From: Planctomycetota bacterium
GTDB lineage: Bacteria > Planctomycetota > Planctomycetia > Planctomycetales > Planctomycetaceae
DNA length: 64,000 nt
NCBI GenBank assembly: GCA_027624335.1
Contig: JAQBWV010000003.1
Span: 1-64,000, forward strand
Direction: 5' to 3'
Positions 56,452 to 64,000 of this stretch are shown one piece after another. Numbering within the stretch: position 1 is the first letter of the stretch; every line of letters starts with the position of its first letter. A program made the translations under genes and the position numbers. The notes under the pieces were generated by a model. That model did no database searches. It saw nothing but the letters and a program-made list of their open reading frames with translations, and was not told the DNA's origin.

Positions 56452-57204
56452 CTACATCGCGTTGATCAGGTAGTTCAGCTCGTCCTGAACTTTGACGGGG
56501 TCGTCGACCGTTGTGGAGATTTTCGCGACAACGACGTGGCGGAATCGCTTCCGCAGCCGGTGAATGGCAACTTTGAATGCACTGTCGGACATGTCGAGCG
56601 ATCGGGCGGCGGCGACAGCAGTGTCATGGCTGGACGGAGTCACCAGCCAGCGTTGCAGCACTTCGAATTTCGCGAGTACTCCATCTGACTCCGCTTCGGC
56701 TCGCAGCGTGCTGATGGCCTGTTGCACGATCGCGAGTGCCCATTGTCGATCGAAGTACGCGTCGGGCGGAAATCCGTCGGGATCGGCGACGTCGATTGAC
56801 GACTCCGCTGCATTGCGATTGGACGAATCGGGCCAAACGGACAGCGACTGAGTCGGCTGCCCTCCACCTCGTTTGAGAGTCTGGTCACGAGCCCGGTGAT
56901 CGGCGAGAAAATGCTTAACGGCACCCAGCAGGTAACGTCGAAATCGGCCTCGTGTGCGGTCAGCGTGGTCGAGGCTGTGCCCCTCCAGCAGCTTGGCGAG
57001 GAATTCGTGAGTGAGGTCGCGGGCTTCATCCTTTGAGTTGGTGCGGAAAGCGGCGATGTAACGCTGCACGAAAACTTCAACGGGCAAATAGTACGTTTCA
57101 CACAGCGAGCGCAATGCTTCTTTGGCCTCGGGCGACTGGCCACGGGCGGCGATTACCTGCGTCCAGTGAGTTGTGTGAAAGCCGTGTGACACCTGGTTGG
57201 CCAA
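56452..57204 (-). CDS. ECF RNA polymerase sigma factor
   Basis: The 250-residue protein is an ECF-type sigma factor of the planctomycete HTTHWxxV kind. Region 2 (about 25-105) contains YYLPVEVFVQRY, DEARDLTHEFLAKLLEG and RGRFRRYLLGAVKHFLADH. Region 4 (about 180-225) contains HDTAVAAARSLDMSDSAFKVAIHRLRKRF. It lies five bases downstream of a Ser/Thr kinase gene and is surely co-transcribed. The start codon is TTG, giving LANQVSHGF; the GTG four codons on is possible. No anti-sigma factor is nearby, so the kinase is the likely control (inference). Confidence 0.9.
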   Translation of the reverse strand: MANQVSHGFHTTHWTQVIAARGQSPEAKEALRSLCETYYLPVEVFVQRYIAAFRTNSKDEARDLTHEFLAKLLEGHSLDHADRTRGRFRRYLLGAVKHFLADHRARDQTLKRGGGQPTQSLSVWPDSSNRNAAESSIDVADPDGFPPDAYFDRQWALAIVQQAISTLRAEAESDGVLAKFEVLQRWLVTPSSHDTAVAAARSLDMSDSAFKVAIHRLRKRFRHVVVAKISTTVDDPVKVQDELNYLINAM

Positions 57205-57209
57205 TCAAA

Positions 57210-60200
57210 TCAATATGCGCTCTGAACTTCAACGTTGGTGTGATGTCCTGGTTGCAGCGAGACGTTGCGGAACTCAATCCACTCGTAACGACGAGACTGC
57301 ACGTGGAATCTCTTGATCGTTTCAAATTCTTCGAGAGGCAGTGTTGTCAGTGAATTCGTCAGTCCATGATTTCCGTCTGTACCGTTGCCTTTGAACGGGA
57401 CAATCGTGCCGTCTGCTTTCTCGTAGACGAGCCGCGTTTCATGATCGTCCCGGTTCGAATAGCTGAATGCCAGCGGGATGGAATCGCCTGCCGGTTCTGT
57501 CGTTCGTACGACGCCTTCCCACGAACCATCCGGGCCGCCAGTCTGCGACCGGCTGAAATGGTTCTGATTCTGATGCCTGTTGAACGTCAGCGAGATGTTC
57601 CAGTCGCCGTCCGCCATTCCAACTTCCAGGTCGGTCACCAACGCTTCCGGCAGACATGCCAACCGTTGAATCACCGTTACGTTCTGTTGCTTAGTAGTCT
57701 CTCGCATAAAGGCACCGCCCATGACGGAGACACCAGACTCCGGTCGGATGCGAATAATAGGGTTTGATACAAAGTTCGTTTCGCTGTGAACTCGAACGAC
57801 GATCTCTTTGATAATTTTACCGGCGGCGGAACTTTTTGCGTTGCTGTCGGGGATCGTGTCGTCAGTTGATACGTCACCGTTTGGCTTCCAGCAAGGCTTA
57901 CCTTCAGCACCTTGCAGATTCAACGCGACGAGTTCGACCTTACCCAGACTGTAGGCTCCTTCAAAAGGGGCGAGTTTTGGTTTCGCTGGTGGATCGATCG
58001 TGACGAAGCGAACGGCCTTGTCGTCAATATCTGTGAGCTGAGAATCCGGAGTTTGTCCATCGGGCAGCACAACGAGAGTCGCACTAACTCGCATCAATGA
58101 TTCGGTCGTGTAGTGCAAAAGGCCGTAGCCCTGGTGCGGGCTGGGGAACGACCTCGTGCCGCTGAGCGGACCCATTGAGGCCAGCAATTGAATTCGGGCT
58201 TCTTCGCCTGTTGGCTGAAACTCAAGTGGGACTCGGACGCGACCGCTACCGCTGAGCTTTGTCTGGTACCGCTTGACGACGCTTGGTTCCCTCGACTTTG
58301 CGTCGCCTGGTTCCATGCGTCGAAGTTGCACGCACTCAAGAGTCAGCCAGACATTCCAGCCGGTGGGACAGTCGACATTGTGACGAAATAAAAAATGTTC
58401 TCGATCGATCGTGGCGTCGTATGTTTCGACGATGGCATAAGGGTTCTGATCAACCGGCAGTATTATCGCTCCGACGCACGCCAGGAGCGAAGAGCCCATG
58501 AGCAGTGCTGTGAGAAAGGAGTAAAGTCTTCGGCGAGGGTGGTGACGGTACCTGGCTCTGAATTCGAAGAATGTGGCAACGCCGATGAACCCGAAGAAAC
58601 CATACATTCCGGCGGCTCGTTCAAAGCCTGGCAGGTGGCGCAGGAATCCGAGAAAGCCAAGGTGTGCGACCGCCAGGAATCGAATCGCCCACGGGCTGCG
58701 AAAGCCAGGTATCTGAACGAGGGTCGCTTCTTTCGAATGTGTGCTGATTGCTTCCGGATCGGGAGAAGATGTTTCACCACGGGAACGTCGGGCTCTGGCG
58801 TGTGTACGACTCTTTGATCGAAAGTACAGAGTGATGATGGTTGATAGCAGAATGGCGACCATGACAGGGGCAAACGCGAGGATCGGCAACCATGATGGTT
58901 CCGCGGTTTGGTCAGGTTGAATTGAGAGCTGGTTTGTCGAAAGGATCCAGAGGACGGTTCCTATGGGAAGAAGCAGAGGAATAAGCAGCAGAGCCAGCCC
59001 CCATCGAGATACTCCCTTGACCCGTAGCTTGTGGGGTGGCGTCAAAGTGGGTGGGCGTCCGGTGGCGGATTCAACTGCGGCGAAAATGACGTCGAACCAC
59101 TCGGCGACGAAATCATTAAAGTGCGATGGCAGACCAATCAGCCCTTCGTGTGGTGAGAAAATGAGCTGACGACATTCGCCGTCGGTCTCATAGGTCACGC
59201 TGATGAAATCGAGTCCTGCGGGATTCACCAGAGCCGGGTAACGCCCCGTGCTGAGGTCGCGAATCGAGTTCAGCGGAATGCTGTAAACCTTCGCCTTCTG
59301 AGTGATCGTCAATTGGCGATCATTGAGAACCAGTAGTCCGTGGCTTCGCCACAGGAATATCTGCCCTGCAATCGTCGCGATGCGTTCCGGCGTGGTGACG
59401 TAACACTTGCTCGATACCGGAGTGTGGTGTGACGCGGGCTCGAATCGTGATGGATGCTCGACCGGCGTTCTGACGACCGTTTCCACTTCGTTCCGAAATT
59501 CTGTCGCGTTGCCATATCTCAGCTTTAGATTCTGTTCGAGCGCGCGCATGACGATCTCGTCGAGGCGGACATCGATTTCAACGCGTCGAGACGGCGGCAG
59601 AAAGGTTGCGTCGGGCAGTTCACCCGTCAGCATTTCGTACAGCACGACGCCCAGCGAATAGATATCCGCCCGGTGGTCAACTTCGGTCGGTTGTTCACGC
59701 TGTTCGGGAGCCATGTATTTCGGTGTACCGAGCACGGCATCACGCGTGAGTTCTTTCGGATTCGTGGTCCCGGCTTCGCTGGCGCCCGCGACAACCGCGT
59801 CACCCACCTCTGTCAGCGGAATGGCGACGGCATCGGTTCGCAGCATTCGCGCGATGCCGAAGTCGGCGATCTTGATGCGTCCTGCTTTATCGAGCAGCAG
59901 GTTCTCCGGTTTGATATCGCGATGCACGATGCCGCGATCGTGAGCAAACTGGAGTGCCTCGCAGATCGGCGGCACAATGGCCAGAGCCTGCTTCGGCGTC
60001 AGTCGTCCGGCGGTCATGGCCTGGCGAAGATTTACTCCGTCGACAAACTCCATGAGCAAGAAATAAAAGTCGCCAGCCCGACCGAAATCATGAACGGTGA
60101 CAATGTTCGGATGATTCACTTCGGCAAGAATTGTCCCCTCACGCGAAAAGCGGTCGGCGAAGTCAGAATTGTCCGCGTGCTGCGGAGCCAGAATCTTCAG

Positions 60201-60494
60201 CGCCACCAGGCGGCTAAGCGATTTCTGCCGAGCCTTATAAACGGCTCCCATCCCGCCGTGCCCAATCAGCTCCATGATTTCCAGCTGGTCAAACTCGCTG
60301 GCAATCTCTTCGACGGACGGTGGCGTCCAGGGTGTTGCGGGAATGCTGTCTGCGGCCGTTCCCAGTGCAGCCTGTTTCAGCAGACAAGTCGGACACATTC
60401 CGCTCGCGACAGCAGCGTCAACTTCCGCACCGCACCGCGGGCACGTCATTTCTGGTGCCGACTCCTGTCCGGAATCTGGTGCTGATTCGGTCAT
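57210..60494 (-). CDS. Zinc-ribbon Ser/Thr protein kinase with membrane and extracytoplasmic domains
   Basis: The 1094-residue protein opens with a zinc ribbon (CPRC and CPTC, 19-38). The kinase domain (about 72-345) shows the glycine loop IGHGGMGAVYKA, VALKILA lysine, catalytic IVHRDIKPENLL (near 188), IADFGIARML and KYMAPEQ. A bacterial PH-like domain (about 375-470), several hydrophobic segments (about 505-530, 545-570 and further ones to about 680) and a long beta-rich C-terminal part (about 700-1094) follow. GAGGATG precedes the ATG. This is the usual planctomycete kinase layout. The sigma factor gene follows five bases later, suggesting a one-kinase-one-sigma signalling unit. Confidence 0.93.
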   Translation of the reverse strand: MTESAPDSGQESAPEMTCPRCGAEVDAAVASGMCPTCLLKQAALGTAADSIPATPWTPPSVEEIASEFDQLEIMELIGHGGMGAVYKARQKSLSRLVALKILAPQHADNSDFADRFSREGTILAEVNHPNIVTVHDFGRAGDFYFLLMEFVDGVNLRQAMTAGRLTPKQALAIVPPICEALQFAHDRGIVHRDIKPENLLLDKAGRIKIADFGIARMLRTDAVAIPLTEVGDAVVAGASEAGTTNPKELTRDAVLGTPKYMAPEQREQPTEVDHRADIYSLGVVLYEMLTGELPDATFLPPSRRVEIDVRLDEIVMRALEQNLKLRYGNATEFRNEVETVVRTPVEHPSRFEPASHHTPVSSKCYVTTPERIATIAGQIFLWRSHGLLVLNDRQLTITQKAKVYSIPLNSIRDLSTGRYPALVNPAGLDFISVTYETDGECRQLIFSPHEGLIGLPSHFNDFVAEWFDVIFAAVESATGRPPTLTPPHKLRVKGVSRWGLALLLIPLLLPIGTVLWILSTNQLSIQPDQTAEPSWLPILAFAPVMVAILLSTIITLYFRSKSRTHARARRSRGETSSPDPEAISTHSKEATLVQIPGFRSPWAIRFLAVAHLGFLGFLRHLPGFERAAGMYGFFGFIGVATFFEFRARYRHHPRRRLYSFLTALLMGSSLLACVGAIILPVDQNPYAIVETYDATIDREHFLFRHNVDCPTGWNVWLTLECVQLRRMEPGDAKSREPSVVKRYQTKLSGSGRVRVPLEFQPTGEEARIQLLASMGPLSGTRSFPSPHQGYGLLHYTTESLMRVSATLVVLPDGQTPDSQLTDIDDKAVRFVTIDPPAKPKLAPFEGAYSLGKVELVALNLQGAEGKPCWKPNGDVSTDDTIPDSNAKSSAAGKIIKEIVVRVHSETNFVSNPIIRIRPESGVSVMGGAFMRETTKQQNVTVIQRLACLPEALVTDLEVGMADGDWNISLTFNRHQNQNHFSRSQTGGPDGSWEGVVRTTEPAGDSIPLAFSYSNRDDHETRLVYEKADGTIVPFKGNGTDGNHGLTNSLTTLPLEEFETIKRFHVQSRRYEWIEFRNVSLQPGHHTNVEVQSAY

Positions 60495-60779
60495 ATTGAT
60501 GCCATCCTCAAGCCAGGTATCAGGCCAAAAAAGCTACCTGAGAACACGTCTGGAAATATTGCTCAGCGGCCTGCAGGAGGGCCACCACCGATGCAGGGAC
60601 CTTCCATCGACCCAGCCGCTGCAAAAGCGTCTATGAACATGGTCTACTTGATAATTGAGGTATTCAGACCGTCTGGTTACACACGAATCGTTAAAGTTCA
60701 CGAGATTCGCATGTGTCCAGGCACTCAGTCAGCCGACGGGACGCTGGGCATTCGACGCAGCGGAAGCGGCATCTGGACG

Positions 60780-61730
60780 TTACTTTGTCAGGTTCCAGCT
60801 TGGATCGATGACGGGATTCTCATGCGGAGCTCCGAGAATGTCTCGATACAACTCCGGTCGCCTCGCCGCCAGGTGTTTGCGTCCCATGGACGTTTCAAGT
60901 TTTCCGGGAGTGCAGAGTCCTGTCACAACGCCGTCGCCCAGCAGATTGCATTCGGCAATGACGTCGCCGTTCGGGTCGATAATCATCGAGTTTCCGTTTC
61001 GAATCTGGTCATCGTCCACGCCGACTGGATTAGTGAAGACAGCGTAGATGCCGTTGTCGTACGCTCGGGCAGGTAACCATTTCATCAGCCATTCCCGGCC
61101 TTTCGGTCCCATGAATTCCCGACGTATCGAGACCGGGTCCTCGTGACGGCGATCCCAGACTTCGCGCGACACTTCGCCGGACCCCGGAATTGGCCAATCG
61201 AGACAACACGTCACGTGAGGCATAAAGACAATCTCGGCACCCAGCTGAGCGACCGCCTGGACGTTGCACGCGAGGTTGTTGTCGTAGCAGATCAGAATGC
61301 TGCAGGTGCATCCGCGAAGTTGGAACGTGACGTACTCGTTGCCACAAGAAATGTGCGGGCTGATAAATGCGTGCAGTTTCCGAAACTTCGCGAGCAGTTG
61401 ATCGCCGTCAACGCAGACGTACGTGTTGAAGAACTTGTCGCCGTCACGCTCAATCAGCCCGGCCAGAATCGGAATTCCGAAGTCAGCCGACATCTCCATT
61501 AAACGCTTGATGCTCGGGCCGTCGGGGATCGATTCAGAGAGATCGTGGATGACCGCGCGCGACTCGCGTCGGACGAATGAGTAAGCAGGAATGCAGACTT
61601 CGGGAAACGAGACGACGTCCGCTTTCTGACTGACCGCTACTTCGACAAGCCGACTCATGGCCGCCAGGTTGCAGTCTTTGTCACCATTCTGAGCCTCAAA
61701 CTGTGCCGCAGCGATTCGAATCGCTTCCAT
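60780..61730 (-). CDS. Nitrilase-superfamily carbon-nitrogen hydrolase
   Basis: The 316-residue protein has the full Glu-Lys-Cys triad: Glu44 in VSFPEVCIPAY, Lys118 in KFRKLHAF, and Cys148 in ILICYDNN. It also has the family elements FNTYVCVDGD and ARAYDNGIYAVFTNPVG. It hydrolyses an amide or nitrile bond; the family includes N-carbamoyl amino acid and beta-ureidopropionase types, and the exact substrate cannot be read. AAGGACG precedes the ATG. It follows the glycosidase-like gene (61783-63294) by 52 bases on the same strand, so both may be one transcript. Confidence 0.92.
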   Translation of the reverse strand: MEAIRIAAAQFEAQNGDKDCNLAAMSRLVEVAVSQKADVVSFPEVCIPAYSFVRRESRAVIHDLSESIPDGPSIKRLMEMSADFGIPILAGLIERDGDKFFNTYVCVDGDQLLAKFRKLHAFISPHISCGNEYVTFQLRGCTCSILICYDNNLACNVQAVAQLGAEIVFMPHVTCCLDWPIPGSGEVSREVWDRRHEDPVSIRREFMGPKGREWLMKWLPARAYDNGIYAVFTNPVGVDDDQIRNGNSMIIDPNGDVIAECNLLGDGVVTGLCTPGKLETSMGRKHLAARRPELYRDILGAPHENPVIDPSWNLTK

Positions 61731-61782
61731 CGTCCACGTCCTTGTCAGAGCCGTCTTTGAGATGTGAAGTACGAGTGCGGGG

Positions 61783-63294
61783 TTACTTGCTTGAATTGAA
61801 TTTCAAAGCGTACAGGTCCGCGTCTTTCAAGACGAATCGCAGGCGAATCGTCTTGCCCGACAGGCTGCTGACATCAGGCCCGTTCTTCCATTGAACCGTC
61901 CGGTCAATCTCGTCGCCGAAAACATCCTCGCAGTCGTCCAGTGAGAAACCAGTCAGCGGCTTACCGTCGGCATCCTGAATTTCAACGCGGATGTCGCCGG
62001 CAGCTGAGGTTGAAAAGTTGAGATCCAGTCGGTCGCCAGTGAACTGGATCGGTCTGGTAATCAGCTCGCCACCCTTCCAGCCGGCATTTACCGACACGAA
62101 TCCGTCCAGCCTTAGGGAGTACCGTCGAATGGCGTTGCTATCGCCTGTCCATGAGCCTTCCGTCGCGTAAAGCGAAAGTTCATTCGGAGCGTCAGGCAAT
62201 GACGACTTCGTCTCGACGGCGTGCCACGCGATATAGTTATGCCCGTAAAGCCACGTCTCCGGTCGCTGCGGCCCCGGCTTGAGAAATGCTTCGTTCCACC
62301 GTTCGAAGTGAACGCCGTTTCGGCTGGCCATCAACAGGCCCTCCGTCAGCGACGTGCCGTATCGAAGGTTTGCCGCAGCGCGCTTTTCTCGGTGCTCAAG
62401 TTGAGGCAACGCTCTCATGGACGGCGACCAACCGCGTTCGATGTAACGAGTTGGGAAGCCGATCAGAATATGCGGAGCACGGAAGTACGGCCCGATCTGA
62501 TTCGTGTAGAGGTGCTCGACCGGCGAGTCCTCATAGGTAAGGTCCGCTTCGTCACCCCACGAGATAAAGTCCGACGAAGACGCCGTGCGGATCGCTCGGT
62601 AGCCGGACGGCTTCCACACCTTACCGGTGGTGATGCCTTCGGTGAACGTTCGGAAATACGCTCTGTACTTGCTGGCCGACGCATCCCAGAAGGCAAGGTT
62701 CTGCGAATCAAACGCGCCTTCGGTGACGACCGGTTCCTTCCGCATCAGGGACCAGTGAATGCCATCTGGCGAGTGAAACGCGAACAGCCCGCCTTCTTTC
62801 GCCGTTCCAGCCAGAGCCTTAAAACGGGACTCCGCCGGACAGCCCGGACGCGTATCCAGAAACGGAGCGAAGTTATGCACGCCGACTCCGGTCCAGATGA
62901 TGTTGTTCTGCTTCGAGCCATCATGCTCGAACAGGCCGAGGCTTGGCTTTCTCCACTGAATCCCGTCGTTGCTCTCGGCATAGCAATAAACCTGCGTGCC
63001 GGCTTTCAATCGGCCATTCTCAACGCCGAGTTTCGAACCTCGGTGATACATGCGGAAGACATTGCCGTCATGAATGACGCTGTGGTACCCGCTGCCTGCC
63101 CCCTCCCATGGAGCATCGTGCATAACCGCAATGTCACGCGGCACGGGCTGATGAAGTCGTCGCTGAGCACCGTTAAGCGTGTCGATCAAGTGCCCATCAA
63201 CAAACAGCTCCCGCCGCGAGCCAATCTCAATCGGCTCTTGTCCTTCTGCGAGGACAGGGCCGACCAGTAGAGCGACGAATAATGCAATTCTCAT
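61783..63294 (-). CDS. Secreted glycosidase-like five-bladed-propeller protein
   Basis: The 503-residue protein has a signal peptide (MRIALFVALLVGPVLAEG). It is built from propeller strands resembling GH32/GH43-type enzymes: SRRELFVDGHLIDTLNGAQRR, WEGAGSGYHSVIHDGNVFRMYHRG, VYCYAESNDGIQWRKPSLGL, LFAFHSPDGIHWSLMRKEP, SKYRAYFRTFTEG, and a final jelly-roll-like region (FTGDRLDLNFSTSAAGDIRVEIQDADG). This exact layout is common in planctomycetes and is usually annotated only as hypothetical or glycosyl-hydrolase-like. Acidic residues at family active-site positions cannot be fixed without alignment. The gene lies upstream of the nitrilase gene by 52 bases. Confidence 0.8.
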   Translation of the reverse strand: MRIALFVALLVGPVLAEGQEPIEIGSRRELFVDGHLIDTLNGAQRRLHQPVPRDIAVMHDAPWEGAGSGYHSVIHDGNVFRMYHRGSKLGVENGRLKAGTQVYCYAESNDGIQWRKPSLGLFEHDGSKQNNIIWTGVGVHNFAPFLDTRPGCPAESRFKALAGTAKEGGLFAFHSPDGIHWSLMRKEPVVTEGAFDSQNLAFWDASASKYRAYFRTFTEGITTGKVWKPSGYRAIRTASSSDFISWGDEADLTYEDSPVEHLYTNQIGPYFRAPHILIGFPTRYIERGWSPSMRALPQLEHREKRAAANLRYGTSLTEGLLMASRNGVHFERWNEAFLKPGPQRPETWLYGHNYIAWHAVETKSSLPDAPNELSLYATEGSWTGDSNAIRRYSLRLDGFVSVNAGWKGGELITRPIQFTGDRLDLNFSTSAAGDIRVEIQDADGKPLTGFSLDDCEDVFGDEIDRTVQWKNGPDVSSLSGKTIRLRFVLKDADLYALKFNSSK

Positions 63295-63442
63295 GACGGT
63301 CTTTCAAAAGAGTGTCGAGTCGTTCACAAAGTATCGAATAGAAGTTCCGTCGGCTACGGCTTTGAAACCTGTAGACTGATGAGAGATCATTTCGCCGCTC
63401 CTCGACCCGGCATGCGTGGGTGCGTCAACTGTCAGACAACAC

Positions 63443-64000
63443 ATGGACAAAACGGTGAATTGGCCTGAACCAGTAACTCTACGCGGTCGGTATGCGACGC
63501 TGGAACCGCTGACTCCAGGACATGGCGATGCGCTGGCCGAGGCGACGAAAGACGGCGAGCTTTGGAAGCTCTGGTACACGAGTGTGCCAGGTCCCGATGG
63601 GATAATCGTTGAGATTGATCGCCGCCTCGATCTGCAGGCGAGAGCTTCCATGCTGCCATTCGCCGTACTTGACGTGGGCGGCACAGCAGTCGGCATGACG
63701 ACATTCATGAATATCGACGCGGCCAACAAGCGAGTCGAAATCGGATCGACCTGGTATGCTCAACGTGTACAGCGGACGGCTCTTAACACGGAGTGCAAAC
63801 TCATGCTGATGCAGCACGCGTTTGAAACACTTGAGTGCATCGCCGTTGAGTATCGGACGTCCTACTTCAACCAGCAGAGCCGCCGAGCAATCGAACGGCT
63901 CGGTGCGAAACTCGACGGAGTCCTGCGAAATCACCAGCTCCACATCGATGGCTCGCTACGCGACACGTGCGTTTACTCGGTCATCCAGTCCGAATGGCCA
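63443..64000 (+). CDS. GNAT-family N-acetyltransferase (right edge, nearly complete)
   Basis: The frame from ATG 63443 runs to the window end without a stop (186 codons), so the ORF track does not list it. It reads TVNWPEPVTLRGRYATLEPL at the start and has the RimJ/RimL-type GNAT core, with FAVLDVGGTAVGMTTFMNID, RVEIGSTWYAQRVQRTALNTEC, and VEYRTSYFNQQSRRAIERLG, then VLRNHQLHIDGSLRDTCVYS and VIQSEWP, which is close to the usual end of this family. Acetyl-CoA-dependent acetylation of a protein N-terminus or small molecule is expected. It is divergent from the glycosidase-like gene. Confidence 0.85.
   Translation, partial: MDKTVNWPEPVTLRGRYATLEPLTPGHGDALAEATKDGELWKLWYTSVPGPDGIIVEIDRRLDLQARASMLPFAVLDVGGTAVGMTTFMNIDAANKRVEIGSTWYAQRVQRTALNTECKLMLMQHAFETLECIAVEYRTSYFNQQSRRAIERLGAKLDGVLRNHQLHIDGSLRDTCVYSVIQSEWP

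Noticed and set aside
62221-63270. 349-codon plus ORF opposite the glycosidase-like gene
   Set aside because: Arg/Pro-rich shadow frame with no ribosome site.

Overview
The window looks like a piece of a planctomycete chromosome (inference from gene content). The signs are: a giant RTX/FG-GAP surface protein whose N-terminus carries the planctomycete-type motif LEERTYLSA; a cytoplasmic-kinase plus ECF sigma factor pair; many secreted or cytosolic catabolic families expanded in that phylum (Gfo/Idh/MocA with a Tat signal, ThuA, DUF6807/PmoA, RraA-like, DUF1080-like, ceramidase-like, GH32/43-like propeller); a squalene-hopene cyclase; and lineage-type small proteins. No rRNA, tRNA, CRISPR array, phage or full insertion sequence was recognised. 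Starts were moved inward from the ORF track wherever a Shine-Dalgarno site or family length argued for it.

Layout. 1-4137 (minus): coiled-coil protein, a lidless Hsp70, then the N-terminus of a secreted protein that runs off the left edge. 4.8-13.5 kb: FHA-GAF histidine kinase, squalene-hopene cyclase, dTDP-4-dehydrorhamnose epimerase, glycyl-tRNA synthetase, ComB-type phosphatase and an OB-HD nuclease. 13.6-17.9 kb: 1428-aa RTX/FG-GAP/Calx-beta protein. 18.4-20.2 kb: DUF6807 protein and an acidic-tailed membrane protein. 20.3-24.2 kb (minus): a compact four-gene operon of DUF4178 double zinc-ribbon protein, a 59-aa Gly-rich exported peptide absent from the ORF track, a DUF350 membrane protein and a membrane-bound spermidine-synthase-like enzyme; this is the best candidate for a poorly described system. 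24.4-30.6 kb: 2-hydroxyacid dehydrogenase, then a glycosyltransferase / sugar-lactone-oxidase-like flavoenzyme / SDR row facing a methyltransferase. 30.8-40.7 kb: dehydrogenases, PhoD-like phosphatase, EttA with a SLOG-fold partner, three small proteins, KDPG aldolase and a GH77 enzyme.

40.8-47.8 kb (minus): a terminator-bounded energy-transduction operon with two large TPR secretory-pathway proteins, ExbB/TolQ and two ExbD/TolR. 48.4-50.2 kb: two diverged RraA-family genes; a 129-bp near-palindromic MITE-like element with TA ends lies between them and supplies the first one's stop codon. 50.4-56.2 kb (minus): ThuA, methyltransferase, DUF1080-like protein and a ceramidase/CBM9/NHL fusion. 56.4-60.5 kb: Ser/Thr kinase directly followed by an ECF sigma factor. 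60.8-64 kb: nitrilase-family amidohydrolase, a glycosidase-like secreted propeller protein and an almost complete GNAT acetyltransferase cut by the right edge.

All assignments come from reading translated motifs; no database search was run.
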